Source of the DNA: Limivivens sp034101475
Lineage (GTDB): Bacteria; Bacillota; Clostridia; Lachnospirales; Lachnospiraceae
NCBI GenBank assembly: GCA_034101475.1
Contig: JAXEJQ010000025.1
Coordinates: 1-30,669, forward strand
Reading direction: 5' to 3'
Length of the DNA: 30,669 bases
Part shown: in pieces, positions 14,848-22,006 of the stretch
How the letters are laid out: the number at the start of each line of letters is the position of its first letter
How positions within the stretch are numbered: position 1 is the stretch's first letter
The notes under the pieces: model-generated
The model's input: the letters and a program-made list of their open reading frames with translations, nothing else
Told to the model about the DNA's origin: nothing
Database searches by the model: none
Made by a program: the position numbers and the translations under genes

Positions 14848-15282
14848 TTACAGCTCGATGCTTCCGGTTACCTCATCGTTGATTACGTAATAAGCCATGT
14901 TTTCTTCCGGCTTCAGGTAAATGGTCAGAGTTTTCATCTCCGATACTTTTTTCTTTAAGCTTTCGGTCCAGATGGCTTTTACCTTTTCCGTAATGTCTTT
15001 CTGATTGATCTCTTTTCCCATATACTGCAGATAAATGGTTTCTTTTAATGCAGTTCTTCTGGCAGCCGTTTTTTTCACAGGTGCCTTCTCCACTGCTTTT
15101 TCTGCCTTTTCAACCAGATCGGCAGCAACTGCCGGAGCTTTCTCAACTGCCTCTGCCACAGCCTCGCTTACCTTCTCAGCAGCCTCTGTAACTTTTTCAG
15201 CTGCTTTCTCGGCAACTGCTTTTGCGGCTGCAGTGGTTTTCGCAGTATTTTTTGAAGTTCTGGTAGTTTTCTTTTTTTCCAT
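14848..15282 (-). CDS. DUF6465-type protein with Ala/Lys-rich N-terminal half
   Basis: A 144-residue protein in two parts. Residues 1-75 are almost only Lys, Ala, Glu, Val and Thr in repeating AEKAAEKV-like units, resembling histone H1 tails or a charged helix; residues about 80-144 form a compact domain starting ETIYLQYMGKEIN and ending in a strand-rich segment. I recognise this as the DUF6465 family common in Lachnospiraceae; its function is not known. AGGAGG stands before the ATG, and a near-consensus promoter (15335-15363) overlaps the recG stop. The basic tail could bind nucleic acid, but that is inference. Confidence 0.8.
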   Translation of the reverse strand: MEKKKTTRTSKNTAKTTAAAKAVAEKAAEKVTEAAEKVSEAVAEAVEKAPAVAADLVEKAEKAVEKAPVKKTAARRTALKETIYLQYMGKEINQKDITEKVKAIWTESLKKKVSEMKTLTIYLKPEENMAYYVINDEVTGSIEL

Positions 15283-15334
15283 AATAGTCCTCCTTAAAAC
15301 AAAAACACAATAAAATTATTATGTAATCCGTACC

Positions 15335-15363
15335 ATCATATACCAGATTTCAATAATTGGCAA
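15335..15363 (-). promoter_or_regulatory. Sigma-A promoter of the DUF6465 gene
   Basis: Minus strand: TTGCCA (15358-15363), 17-bp spacer, TATGAT (15335-15340). The -35 lies immediately after the recG stop codon, so the gene has its own start although recG shows no terminator. Confidence 0.75.
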
Positions 15364-17418
15364 CTACAAATTCAGTTTTTCGTTGTTCAAATTCCAGTAC
15401 CTGCGGGCTTTTTCCAGGAAAACCGGAAATTCCGGCAGGGCTTCTTCCCCCATTTTTTCACAGAAATCCACGGCCTCCCCGGCTTCTTTCAGAATCTTCG
15501 CATCCTGAAAAATATCTCCAATCCGAAAATTCATAACACCGCTCTGCCGGATACCAAACAGATCCCCCGGCCCCCGAAGCTTCAGATCCTCTCCTGCAAT
15601 GTAAAAGCCATCGTTGGATTGGTTCAGGATTTCCAGCCGCTCCCGGGTCCGTCTGCTGTCCGAGGCATAAACCATGATGCAGTAAGACTGAGCCTTCCCC
15701 CGTCCTACGCGTCCCCGGAGCTGATGGAGCTGGGCAAGGCCGAAGCGCTCGGCATTTTCGATCATCATGACAGTGGCGTTTGGCACATTGACCCCTACTT
15801 CCACAACGGTTGTGGATACCAGAACCTGAATGTCGTTTTTCACAAAACGCTCCATAATCGCATTTTTATCTTTGGGCTTCATCTTTCCGTGAAGCGGTTC
15901 CACACAGATCATTTCCGGAAGAGCACTCTTCAGCTGTGCCGCATATTCCAGCACATTTTCTGCTTCAACAGCCTCACTCTCCTCCACCATGGGACAGATC
16001 ACATAGGCCTGATGGCCATTTTCCACCTCTTTGCGGATGAATTCCCAGGCTTTTGGCCGATATCTGGTATCCACCACACAGTTTTTGATGGGAAGCCGGT
16101 TGGCAGGGAGCTCGTCCACCACAGAAATGTCCAGATCACCATAAAGAATCACAGCAAGTGTTCTGGGAATCGGGGTGGCACTCATAACCAGGGTATGAGG
16201 CATCCGTCCTTTTTCTCCCAGGGCTTCCCGCTGACGCACCCCGAAACGATGCTGTTCATCGGTGATTACAAGAGCCAGTCGGTCATAGACCACCTTCTCC
16301 TGAATCAGAGCATGGGTGCCAATGATGATATCCACCTCATGGGACTGAATTTTCGCATAGGCTTCCCGTTTTTCCCTGGCGGTGAGAGAACCGGTCAGAA
16401 GCACGGGCACAAAAGGGAGCTCATGCTGTTCCAAAAGCTTTTTCAATGCTTCAAAATGCTGAACAGCCAGCACCTCTGTGGGCGCCATCATGGCTCCCTG
16501 ACATCCGTTTCCGGCCGTAAACAAAAGAGCCAGAAAGGCAAGAATCGTTTTTCCGGAACCCACATCCCCCTGAATCAGACGGGCACAGACCTTCGAACCG
16601 GACAAATCTCTCCGGATCTCCTCCCAGACCCTTTTCTGAGCCCCTGTCAGTTCAAAATCCAGGTGCCCGATAAGCGGAGTCAGGAAAGGCGGCTCCTCCA
16701 TGGGAAACGCCGCGTCTGCTTCAATGCGCTTTTCCCGGAGAGCACGGACAGACAGGATAAACAGAAAGAATTCATCAAAAACCAGACGGTGTCTGGCTGT
16801 CAGCATATGCTCCATATCCTCCGGAAAATGAATCTGCTCACAGGCCCAGGCAAAATCCGCAAGCTTCCAGCGCTCCCGGATCCCGGCCGGAAGGTAATCC
16901 CTGGTAAGCTCCGGATCCCGGATAACCTGACGAATGGCTTTCTGAAGCATGTTGTTTGTCAGACCTTCACAAAGTGGGTAGACAGGCTGCAGCACATGCA
17001 GAAGCGCCTGATATTCCTCCGGGGAATACATGGCGGGCTGCTCCAGAATCAGGCGGCTGCGCTTTCGGACGGCCTTTCCCCTGAAAACGAACTGCGCTCC
17101 CCGCTTCACTGTATTTTTCAGATAAGGCATGTGATACCAGGTCACTCCAATGGCGCCGCTTTCATCCCGGATACTGCCGTTTGTCATCTGCAGGGACCTG
17201 GCCCGGATCACGTTCAGATCCCGCTCAACCACGCCGAGAACGGCGCAGGTCTGATTTTCCTGAATTTCATTGATCGCTGTGATCTCTTCAAAGGTTTCAT
17301 AGGTTCTGGGGAAATAATGAAGCAGATCTCCCACGTCCGAAATACCGGCACGGCCGAAAATCTGCTTCGTTTTTTCACCGATTCCTTTTAAAGAGTCCAG
17401 CTCCTGGACTTCATTCAT
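15364..17418 (-). CDS. recG: ATP-dependent DNA helicase RecG
   Basis: Branch-migrating helicase that regresses stalled replication forks and processes Holliday junctions. The 684-residue protein has the normal RecG layout: N-terminal wedge/OB region (about 1-160), then helicase domains with Walker A GDVGSGKT (284-291), DEQHRFGVRQR (from 387), SATPIPRT (from 413) and the motif VI region QLRGRVGRG. CAGGAG stands seven bases before the ATG. It follows fakA by 18 bases and ends the asp23-fakA-recG unit. No terminator is visible after it; the next promoter starts at its stop codon. Confidence 0.98.
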   Translation of the reverse strand: MNEVQELDSLKGIGEKTKQIFGRAGISDVGDLLHYFPRTYETFEEITAINEIQENQTCAVLGVVERDLNVIRARSLQMTNGSIRDESGAIGVTWYHMPYLKNTVKRGAQFVFRGKAVRKRSRLILEQPAMYSPEEYQALLHVLQPVYPLCEGLTNNMLQKAIRQVIRDPELTRDYLPAGIRERWKLADFAWACEQIHFPEDMEHMLTARHRLVFDEFFLFILSVRALREKRIEADAAFPMEEPPFLTPLIGHLDFELTGAQKRVWEEIRRDLSGSKVCARLIQGDVGSGKTILAFLALLFTAGNGCQGAMMAPTEVLAVQHFEALKKLLEQHELPFVPVLLTGSLTAREKREAYAKIQSHEVDIIIGTHALIQEKVVYDRLALVITDEQHRFGVRQREALGEKGRMPHTLVMSATPIPRTLAVILYGDLDISVVDELPANRLPIKNCVVDTRYRPKAWEFIRKEVENGHQAYVICPMVEESEAVEAENVLEYAAQLKSALPEMICVEPLHGKMKPKDKNAIMERFVKNDIQVLVSTTVVEVGVNVPNATVMMIENAERFGLAQLHQLRGRVGRGKAQSYCIMVYASDSRRTRERLEILNQSNDGFYIAGEDLKLRGPGDLFGIRQSGVMNFRIGDIFQDAKILKEAGEAVDFCEKMGEEALPEFPVFLEKARRYWNLNNEKLNL

Positions 17419-17436
17419 AAGGAACTCCTGTTTCTC

Positions 17437-19110
17437 TTATTCTACGGATACCACGTAGTAGTAAATCGGCTGTCCGCCGGAATAAATTTCCACGTCGCAG
17501 TCCGGGTACTCTTCCATAATCTCCTGACCGAACCGGTTGGCTTCCTCTTCGCTGACATCCTCTCCGTAATAGATGCTGATCAGCTCCGTATCGTCGTCGG
17601 TCATCAGGCTGATGGTTTCTTTGGTCACTTCACCGATCTCTTTGCCCACTGCCAGAATCTCATGATCGCCGATTCCCATAATATCTCCTTCGTGAATCTC
17701 CTTTTCATCAATATGGGTATCGCGCACCGCATAGGTAATCTGGCCTGTGCGGACTCTGGTGATCTCCTCTTTCATGGACTCCATATTCTCTTCCGGGGTT
17801 CTCTCGGCATTGTAATTGATAATGGCGGTAATGCCCTGGGGAATGGTCTTGGTGGGAATCACAAATACCTTTTTCTCCTTTACCAGGGACTGGGCCTGGT
17901 TCGCCGCCAGAATAATATTTTTGTTGTTCGGAAGAATAAAAATATTTTCTGCGTTAACGGCGTCGATAGCCCGCAGCATATCTTCGGTGCTGGGGTTCAT
18001 GGTCTGTCCGCCCTCGATCAGGTAATCGGCGCCAAGTCCCCGGAATATTTCGCCAATTCCTTCTCCGATGGAGACGGAGATAAACCCCACTTCTTTTTTT
18101 GGTGCTTTGCTGGCCTCCTCTTTCTGCTTTGCCGCCAGCTTCTGGGCATCCTTGATCAGCTTTTCATGATGCTCTTCACGCATGTTGTCGATCTTCATCT
18201 TTGTCAGAGAGCCGTAGGTCAGCGCACGGGAAATGGCTTTGCCAGGGTCATTGGTATGTACATGAACCTTGACAATGTCATCGTCCGCCACCAGAACGAT
18301 GGAATCTCCGATGGATTCCAGAAAAGCCTTAAACTCCTGTTCTCTGGCTTCCGGGAACTCTTTTTCCAGCATGATAATGAATTCGGTACAGTATCCGAAA
18401 CGGATCTCTGCCTCCGAAACAGCCGCCTTTGCAGCCGTCTGCGCCGAAACGGAACCGGCAGTCTGAGCGCCTTCAATGGCATAATCCAGTTCCTTTCCGA
18501 GGAACGCGTCATATGCACCCTTCAGAACCTGAACCAGACCCTGTCCGCCGGAATCCACAACGCCAGCTTCCTTCAGAACCGGAAGCATCTCCGGCGTCTG
18601 GGAAAGAACGTACTCTGCTTCTTCAATGACAGCCCCGATAAAATCCTTCAGCTCCATGTCGGTTTCCACAAGCTCCGCGGCTTTGTCTGCCGCTCCCTTG
18701 GCAACCGTCAGAATCGTGCCTTCCTTTGGCTTCATAACCGCCTTGTAGGCTGTCTCCACCGCTTTCTGGAAAGCAGCCGCCAGAATCACCCTGTCAATCT
18801 CCTCATGATCCCGGATTCCCTTGGTAAAGCCGCGGAAAAGCTGGGAAAGAATAACACCGGAATTTCCTCTGGCGCCGCGCAGTGATCCGGAAGAAATGGC
18901 TTTGGCCAGGGTCGTCATATCCGGATCTTCCAGTGCAGCCACTTCTTTGGCAGCTGACATAATGGTCATGGTCATATTGGTACCTGTATCACCGTCGGGG
19001 ACCGGAAAAACATTCAGTTCGTTAATCCACTCCTTATTGGCCTCCAGGTTTTTCGCTCCGGCCAGAAACATTTTCGCACACAGTCTGGCATTTATCGTTG
19101 TTGTTTCCAA
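17437..19110 (-). CDS. fakA: Fatty acid kinase subunit FakA (DAK2 domain protein YloV)
   Basis: ATP-binding subunit that, with a FakB carrier, phosphorylates fatty acids for phospholipid synthesis. The 557-residue protein has the N-terminal DAK2 (Dak L-like) domain with NVFPVPDGDTGTNM (about 33-46), where the aspartates bind Mg-ATP, GARGNSGVILSQLFRG (about 74-90) and SGGQGLV, followed by the middle and C-terminal YloV domains. The start is a TTG at 19108-19110, chosen because AGGAGG lies seven bases upstream and the first residues fit the family. It lies 12 bases after the Asp23 gene. No fakB is in the window. Confidence 0.93.
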   Translation of the reverse strand: METTTINARLCAKMFLAGAKNLEANKEWINELNVFPVPDGDTGTNMTMTIMSAAKEVAALEDPDMTTLAKAISSGSLRGARGNSGVILSQLFRGFTKGIRDHEEIDRVILAAAFQKAVETAYKAVMKPKEGTILTVAKGAADKAAELVETDMELKDFIGAVIEEAEYVLSQTPEMLPVLKEAGVVDSGGQGLVQVLKGAYDAFLGKELDYAIEGAQTAGSVSAQTAAKAAVSEAEIRFGYCTEFIIMLEKEFPEAREQEFKAFLESIGDSIVLVADDDIVKVHVHTNDPGKAISRALTYGSLTKMKIDNMREEHHEKLIKDAQKLAAKQKEEASKAPKKEVGFISVSIGEGIGEIFRGLGADYLIEGGQTMNPSTEDMLRAIDAVNAENIFILPNNKNIILAANQAQSLVKEKKVFVIPTKTIPQGITAIINYNAERTPEENMESMKEEITRVRTGQITYAVRDTHIDEKEIHEGDIMGIGDHEILAVGKEIGEVTKETISLMTDDDTELISIYYGEDVSEEEANRFGQEIMEEYPDCDVEIYSGGQPIYYYVVSVE

Positions 19111-19122
19111 AACAGTTCCTCC

Positions 19123-19479
19123 TTAATCGATGGCTCGAACGCCCTCCACATATATATTTATTTTATCAATCTCCATCCCTGTGAACTCTTCCACTTTATA
19201 CTTCACGTTGCTCAGAAGATTGTCCGCAACGGCGGAAATGCTGACGCCATAGGCCACAATCACATGGAAATCCAGAGAAATTCTGTTATCCTCAATGCTG
19301 ACGTTAATTCCATGCTTTAAACTGTCTTTTTTCAGAAGCTTAACCAGCCCGTCCTTCATGTTTACCGTAGCCATCCCCACAATTCCGAAACATTCTACGG
19401 CAACGCTTCCGGCATAAGTGGCGATCACGTCTGTGTCAATCAGAATGGAACCAAGTTCTGTATTCATACGTCCCTTCAT
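19123..19479 (-). CDS. Asp23/Gls24 family envelope-stress protein (YloU-like)
   Basis: A 118-residue Asp23/Gls24 protein. Core features: GSILIDTDVIATYAG near the start, the middle VECFGIVGMATVN and a strand-rich end VKYKVEEFTGMEIDKINIYVEGV. Members associate with the membrane or respond to envelope stress; the copy beside fakA is conserved in Firmicutes but without a firm function. I chose the ATG at 19479 with AGGAGG upstream; the longer open frame upstream runs through the structured leader and is not coding. First gene of the asp23-fakA-recG unit, divergent from rpmB. Confidence 0.93.
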   Translation of the reverse strand: MKGRMNTELGSILIDTDVIATYAGSVAVECFGIVGMATVNMKDGLVKLLKKDSLKHGINVSIEDNRISLDFHVIVAYGVSISAVADNLLSNVKYKVEEFTGMEIDKINIYVEGVRAID

Positions 19480-19575
19480 ATTCAAACCTCCTGTTTCCTG
19501 ATATCCATGCCCCTGGGGGCTCCCCGGCTGTGCCAGCCGGTCACGGTGCGGCGATTCCATCCGACCGTACCTATC
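19480..19575 (-). promoter_or_regulatory. Structured 5' leader of asp23-fakA-recG
   Basis: About 95 bases between the likely transcription start and the ribosome site hold three potential stems: 19509-19520 (gcccc/ggggc, 2-nt loop), 19524-19540 (ccggct/agccgg, 5-nt loop) and a third with arms 19543-19547 and 19564-19568. The GC content is much higher than in the surrounding AT-rich intergenic DNA. I do not recognise a known riboswitch class. Confidence 0.45.
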
Positions 19576-19581
19576 GGATCT

Positions 19582-19610
19582 ATTATACTCTGTTTCTGTG
19601 CAAAAAGAAA
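19582..19610 (-). promoter_or_regulatory. Likely promoter of asp23-fakA-recG
   Basis: A perfect TATAAT on the minus strand at 19582-19587. At 17 bp upstream the -35 would be TTTCTT (19605-19610), a poor match, so an activator or alternative -35 is possible. Confidence 0.5.
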
Positions 19611-19679
19611 TCACTTTTTTTCTGAATCGGGAAAAAAGAAATTTTTTCAGAATTTCTTTTATTTTTTTTACTTTTTCAC

Positions 19680-19708
19680 TTGCAAAATAAGAACGTATCT
19701 GCTAAAAT
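19680..19708 (+). promoter_or_regulatory. Sigma-A promoter of rpmB
   Basis: TTGCAA (19680-19685), 17-bp spacer, TAAAAT (19703-19708) with an extended -10 TG. The leader that follows contains a 7-bp stem (19722-19728 with 19735-19741, one G-U pair). Confidence 0.75.
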
Positions 19709-19766
19709 AAGCAATGTCGTGAGTCTATGGTTCGATAGGCTGAATAAATGTCAAGGAGGTGCAGTC

Positions 19767-19952
19767 ATGGCTAAATGTGCTATTTGCGATAAGGGTGCTC
19801 ATTTCGGCATCAAAGTGAGTCATTCACATAGAAGATCCAATAAAATGTGGAAATCCAACGTGAAATCCGTTCGAGTAAAGGTTAACGGCGTTGCAAAGAG
19901 AATGTATGTTTGTACTTCTTGCCTGAAGTCCGGTAAAGTGGAAAGAGCTTAA
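19767..19952 (+). CDS. rpmB: 50S ribosomal protein L28 (zinc-binding form)
   Basis: Large-subunit ribosomal protein of 61 residues. It begins MAKCAICDKG and ends with YVCTSCLKSGKV, giving two CxxC pairs (about Cys4/Cys7 and Cys51/Cys54) that would hold a zinc ion; the basic middle SHSHRRSNKMW is typical of L28. AAGGAGGT precedes the ATG at seven bases; the frame open further upstream lies in the leader. Single-gene unit with a strong promoter and a perfect terminator, divergent from asp23, as is usual in Firmicutes. Confidence 0.98.
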   Translation: MAKCAICDKGAHFGIKVSHSHRRSNKMWKSNVKSVRVKVNGVAKRMYVCTSCLKSGKVERA

Positions 19953-19967
19953 TCATTATGAAATTTT

Positions 19968-19992
19968 GGAGCAGCTATGCTGCTCCTTTTTT
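19968..19992 (+). terminator. Terminator of rpmB
   Basis: Perfect 8-bp stem ggagcagc/gctgctcc with a 3-nt loop, followed by TTTTTT. Confidence 0.95.
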
Positions 19993-20023
19993 CGTTTACC
20001 GGAAAGCGCCGCAGTGCCGTCTC

Positions 20024-20164
20024 TCAGCACCCGCAAAACAGCAGATATCCCAAAACCAGAAAGGCTGCTGCCAGAAGCAGCCTCAGAAACTCATTCGGCA
20101 TAAAAAATGCGATCAGCATTCCGATTCCGATAAAAAACAGGGTATAACCGATTATGCGTTTCAT
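20024..20164 (-). CDS. Small membrane protein, 46 residues, downstream of gerW
   Basis: A short frame of 46 residues: MKRIIGYTLFF at the start, two hydrophobic segments (about 5-21 and 28-43) separated by a short MPNEF turn, and FCGC at the end. An AGAGGCG sequence stands just before the ATG. It starts 51 bases after gerW and ends shortly before the rpmB terminator on the other strand. The length, hairpin-like two-helix topology and operon position support a real gene. Function unknown; the link to sporulation is inferred from the neighbours. Confidence 0.7.
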   Translation of the reverse strand: MKRIIGYTLFFIGIGMLIAFFMPNEFLRLLLAAAFLVLGYLLFCGC

Positions 20165-20215
20165 AGGCGCCTCTGCCCGCAGCCTTTTCTTCTATTGTAT
20201 GCGATGGCTCTGAAT

Positions 20216-20611
20216 TTATTCTTCGGAACCGCTCTTTTCTTCTCTCTGTCCGTCCTCCGGCTTCTTGTCTGATCCGGTCTGTGCAGTGAAGCGGTCTACA
20301 AAATCCGGTACCATGTCCAGAATTTTGGTCAGGCTGTCCTGATTTTTTACATTGACAAGCTTTGTGGTGCCGTTCTGAATTACAAGCACAGCGCTTGGAG
20401 TCATTTTTCCGCCCATTCCGCCGCCTCCGCCATTTTTCTTATCCTCAGCCTTTGCGGTGGCAGCCACGCCAAAGGTCACGTCCACCAGCGGAAGGATGAT
20501 GGTATCTCCAATGGTAATCGCATCACCCACTACGGTTTTGGTGGTAACAAAGCTGTCCATCCCTTTGAACAGGGAATCTACCGTATTCTGAAAGTTGTTT
20601 TCTGATGCCAT
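20216..20611 (-). CDS. gerW: Sporulation protein GerW (YtfJ)
   Basis: A 131-residue GerW/YtfJ protein: TTKTVVGDAITIGDTIILPLVDVTFGVA (about 23-50), a glycine-rich loop (NGGGGGMGGKM, about 60-70) and the conserved SAVLVIQNG near 73-81. The C-terminal tail is charged. In Bacillus YtfJ is made in the forespore and is needed for normal spore germination via the L-alanine response. AGGAGG precedes the ATG. It follows the DUF2953 gene by 12 bases, matching the ytfI-ytfJ pair of Bacillus. Confidence 0.95.
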   Translation of the reverse strand: MASENNFQNTVDSLFKGMDSFVTTKTVVGDAITIGDTIILPLVDVTFGVAATAKAEDKKNGGGGGMGGKMTPSAVLVIQNGTTKLVNVKNQDSLTKILDMVPDFVDRFTAQTGSDKKPEDGQREEKSGSEE

Positions 20612-20623
20612 AATGCAGTCCTC

Positions 20624-21655
20624 CTATTTTTCTTTGATTCGTTTTATAAAATGACGCAGGTCTTTGTTAAAGAAAAGGAAAAGACCTGATTTTACAACGT
20701 GACATAAGCGGATCCGGCCGGAAATGGAAAGTTCTCCTTCCAGAATCCTCTGCTCCGTGTTAAATTCCGGATACAGGGCAATTTCATTGCCCGGGCTGGA
20801 AAGCAGCAGATACAGAATCCCTGCCGCCTGTCCGGTGACAGACGGATCTTCAAAGCCAAAACGCAGGAATCCCGTTGCCCTGCGCGGCCGGAAATGTTTC
20901 CAGAGCGAGAGCAGATGATCTTTTCCTGCCAGGATCAGATTCCTGGTTTCTTCTTCCCGCAGAATCTCCAGGTAATGGCTGAGTCTGTTTTTCAGGGTGC
21001 CAATCCGCCGCCCAAGGCTCTGCAGTCTCCGTTTCATTTCCCGAAATTTTTCCGGAATTCTGCGGATCCGCTCCGCTAATGTCCGGATTCTCCCGACCAG
21101 CGCCCGGATTCTTTCTGAAAACCGGCGATTTCCGGAAGACCCTGCATGTGCGCCTTCCTTCTTATCTGTGGTATTTTCGATTCTCCCGGCGTTTTTCTCA
21201 GGGGCAGCTGTTTTCTGTTCCACTTTGTCTGCGGAACCGGAAGGGGCTTTTCCTCCGGCAGGCTTTTCTGCTTTCCCAGGTACCGGCTCCCGCTCCTTCG
21301 GCTTTGAAGTTTTTTTCACTTTGTTTTCCGGGGATTTTTTTACGGAAGCTTTCGGCTTCTTCTTCCGTCCGGCGGTTCCTGTCCCTTTTCCCGGGACCTG
21401 AAATAACTGGAACCAGGCAGCCTTCAGGGACGCCCGCAGACCTTCCTTTCTGCTGAAGGAGCCTTCCAGACGGATCAGCCGTCCCAGCCAGCACAGGCTT
21501 CCACTGCCTCCGTAATCTGTCGGTCCATAGCGGATTTCCACCCGATAACGCAGAGGCGCAAAGAGCACAAGCAGCACAGCCAGCAGAAGAAGCGCAAGAA
21601 CAGCAAGCAGAATCAGCCCTGCGATTTTCAGTATAACCAGAATAATATGTAGCAT
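20624..21655 (-). CDS. DUF2953 membrane-anchored protein (YtfI-like)
   Basis: A 343-residue protein with one N-terminal membrane segment (about 3-33), then a short domain beginning APLRYRVEIRYG, a long low-complexity linker rich in Lys, Pro, Glu and Ala (about 95-175), a basic arginine-rich helical region, and a C-terminal domain with FLRFGFEDPSVTGQAAGILYLLL that is typical of DUF2953. I placed the start at the ATG at 21655 (AGGAG seven bases upstream) instead of the TTG two codons earlier. DUF2953 proteins accompany gerW in spore formers; their role is not established. The linker is unusually long and charged. Confidence 0.85.
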   Translation of the reverse strand: MLHIILVILKIAGLILLAVLALLLLAVLLVLFAPLRYRVEIRYGPTDYGGSGSLCWLGRLIRLEGSFSRKEGLRASLKAAWFQLFQVPGKGTGTAGRKKKPKASVKKSPENKVKKTSKPKEREPVPGKAEKPAGGKAPSGSADKVEQKTAAPEKNAGRIENTTDKKEGAHAGSSGNRRFSERIRALVGRIRTLAERIRRIPEKFREMKRRLQSLGRRIGTLKNRLSHYLEILREEETRNLILAGKDHLLSLWKHFRPRRATGFLRFGFEDPSVTGQAAGILYLLLSSPGNEIALYPEFNTEQRILEGELSISGRIRLCHVVKSGLFLFFNKDLRHFIKRIKEK

Positions 21656-21671
21656 ATGCAAACTCCTGTCT

Positions 21672-22004
21672 TTACTCTTTGATTCTTCGGTGCTCTCTCA
21701 GATAGCTGCGTACATCCGCGCCGCCTGTCTTCTGCAGAGTCTCCTCCACAATCTGAATAACCAGGCCAACCGCTTCTTCACGTCCGCAGGCAATTCCGAC
21801 AACAGGCGGCAGATTTCTGTAAAGAGCAGGCTGTTTCAGACAGGACGTAGGCAGAATGTCAAACAGATCTCTGTGATTGGCTGCCATGGTGATCACGTAA
21901 ACGTCCATAAGCCCGGCATTCTGATTTATTTTTTTGATCAGCTTCTCTTTCTTTTTTGCGGCTTCGGGGCCGACATAGAGAGGCTCATACCAGGTAAGCT
22001 TCAT
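21672..22004 (-). CDS. Conserved-looking protein of unknown function, about 110 residues
   Basis: A soluble protein of 110 residues between pap and the DUF2953 gene. It starts with MKLTWYEPLYVG, has a lysine-rich helix, then MDVYVITMAANHRDLFDIL, an LPPVVGIACGREEAVGLVIQIVEETL stretch and a basic end. I do not recognise a domain. The initiator is ambiguous: the first ATG overlaps the pap stop, but the second (22004) has AAGGAAG at seven bases. Gaps to both neighbours are ten bases or less, so it is part of the pap-ytfI-gerW unit. No membrane segment or signal peptide. Confidence 0.8.
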   Translation of the reverse strand: MKLTWYEPLYVGPEAAKKKEKLIKKINQNAGLMDVYVITMAANHRDLFDILPTSCLKQPALYRNLPPVVGIACGREEAVGLVIQIVEETLQKTGGADVRSYLREHRRIKE

Positions 22005-22006
22005 CC

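Noticed and set aside
15619..17391. Long plus-strand frame opposite recG
   Set aside because: Antisense to complete recG with all helicase motifs; no start signals.
19480..19614. T-box or known riboswitch in the asp23 leader
   Set aside because: No T-box sequence (TGGNACCGCG-like) or other familiar aptamer core could be seen.
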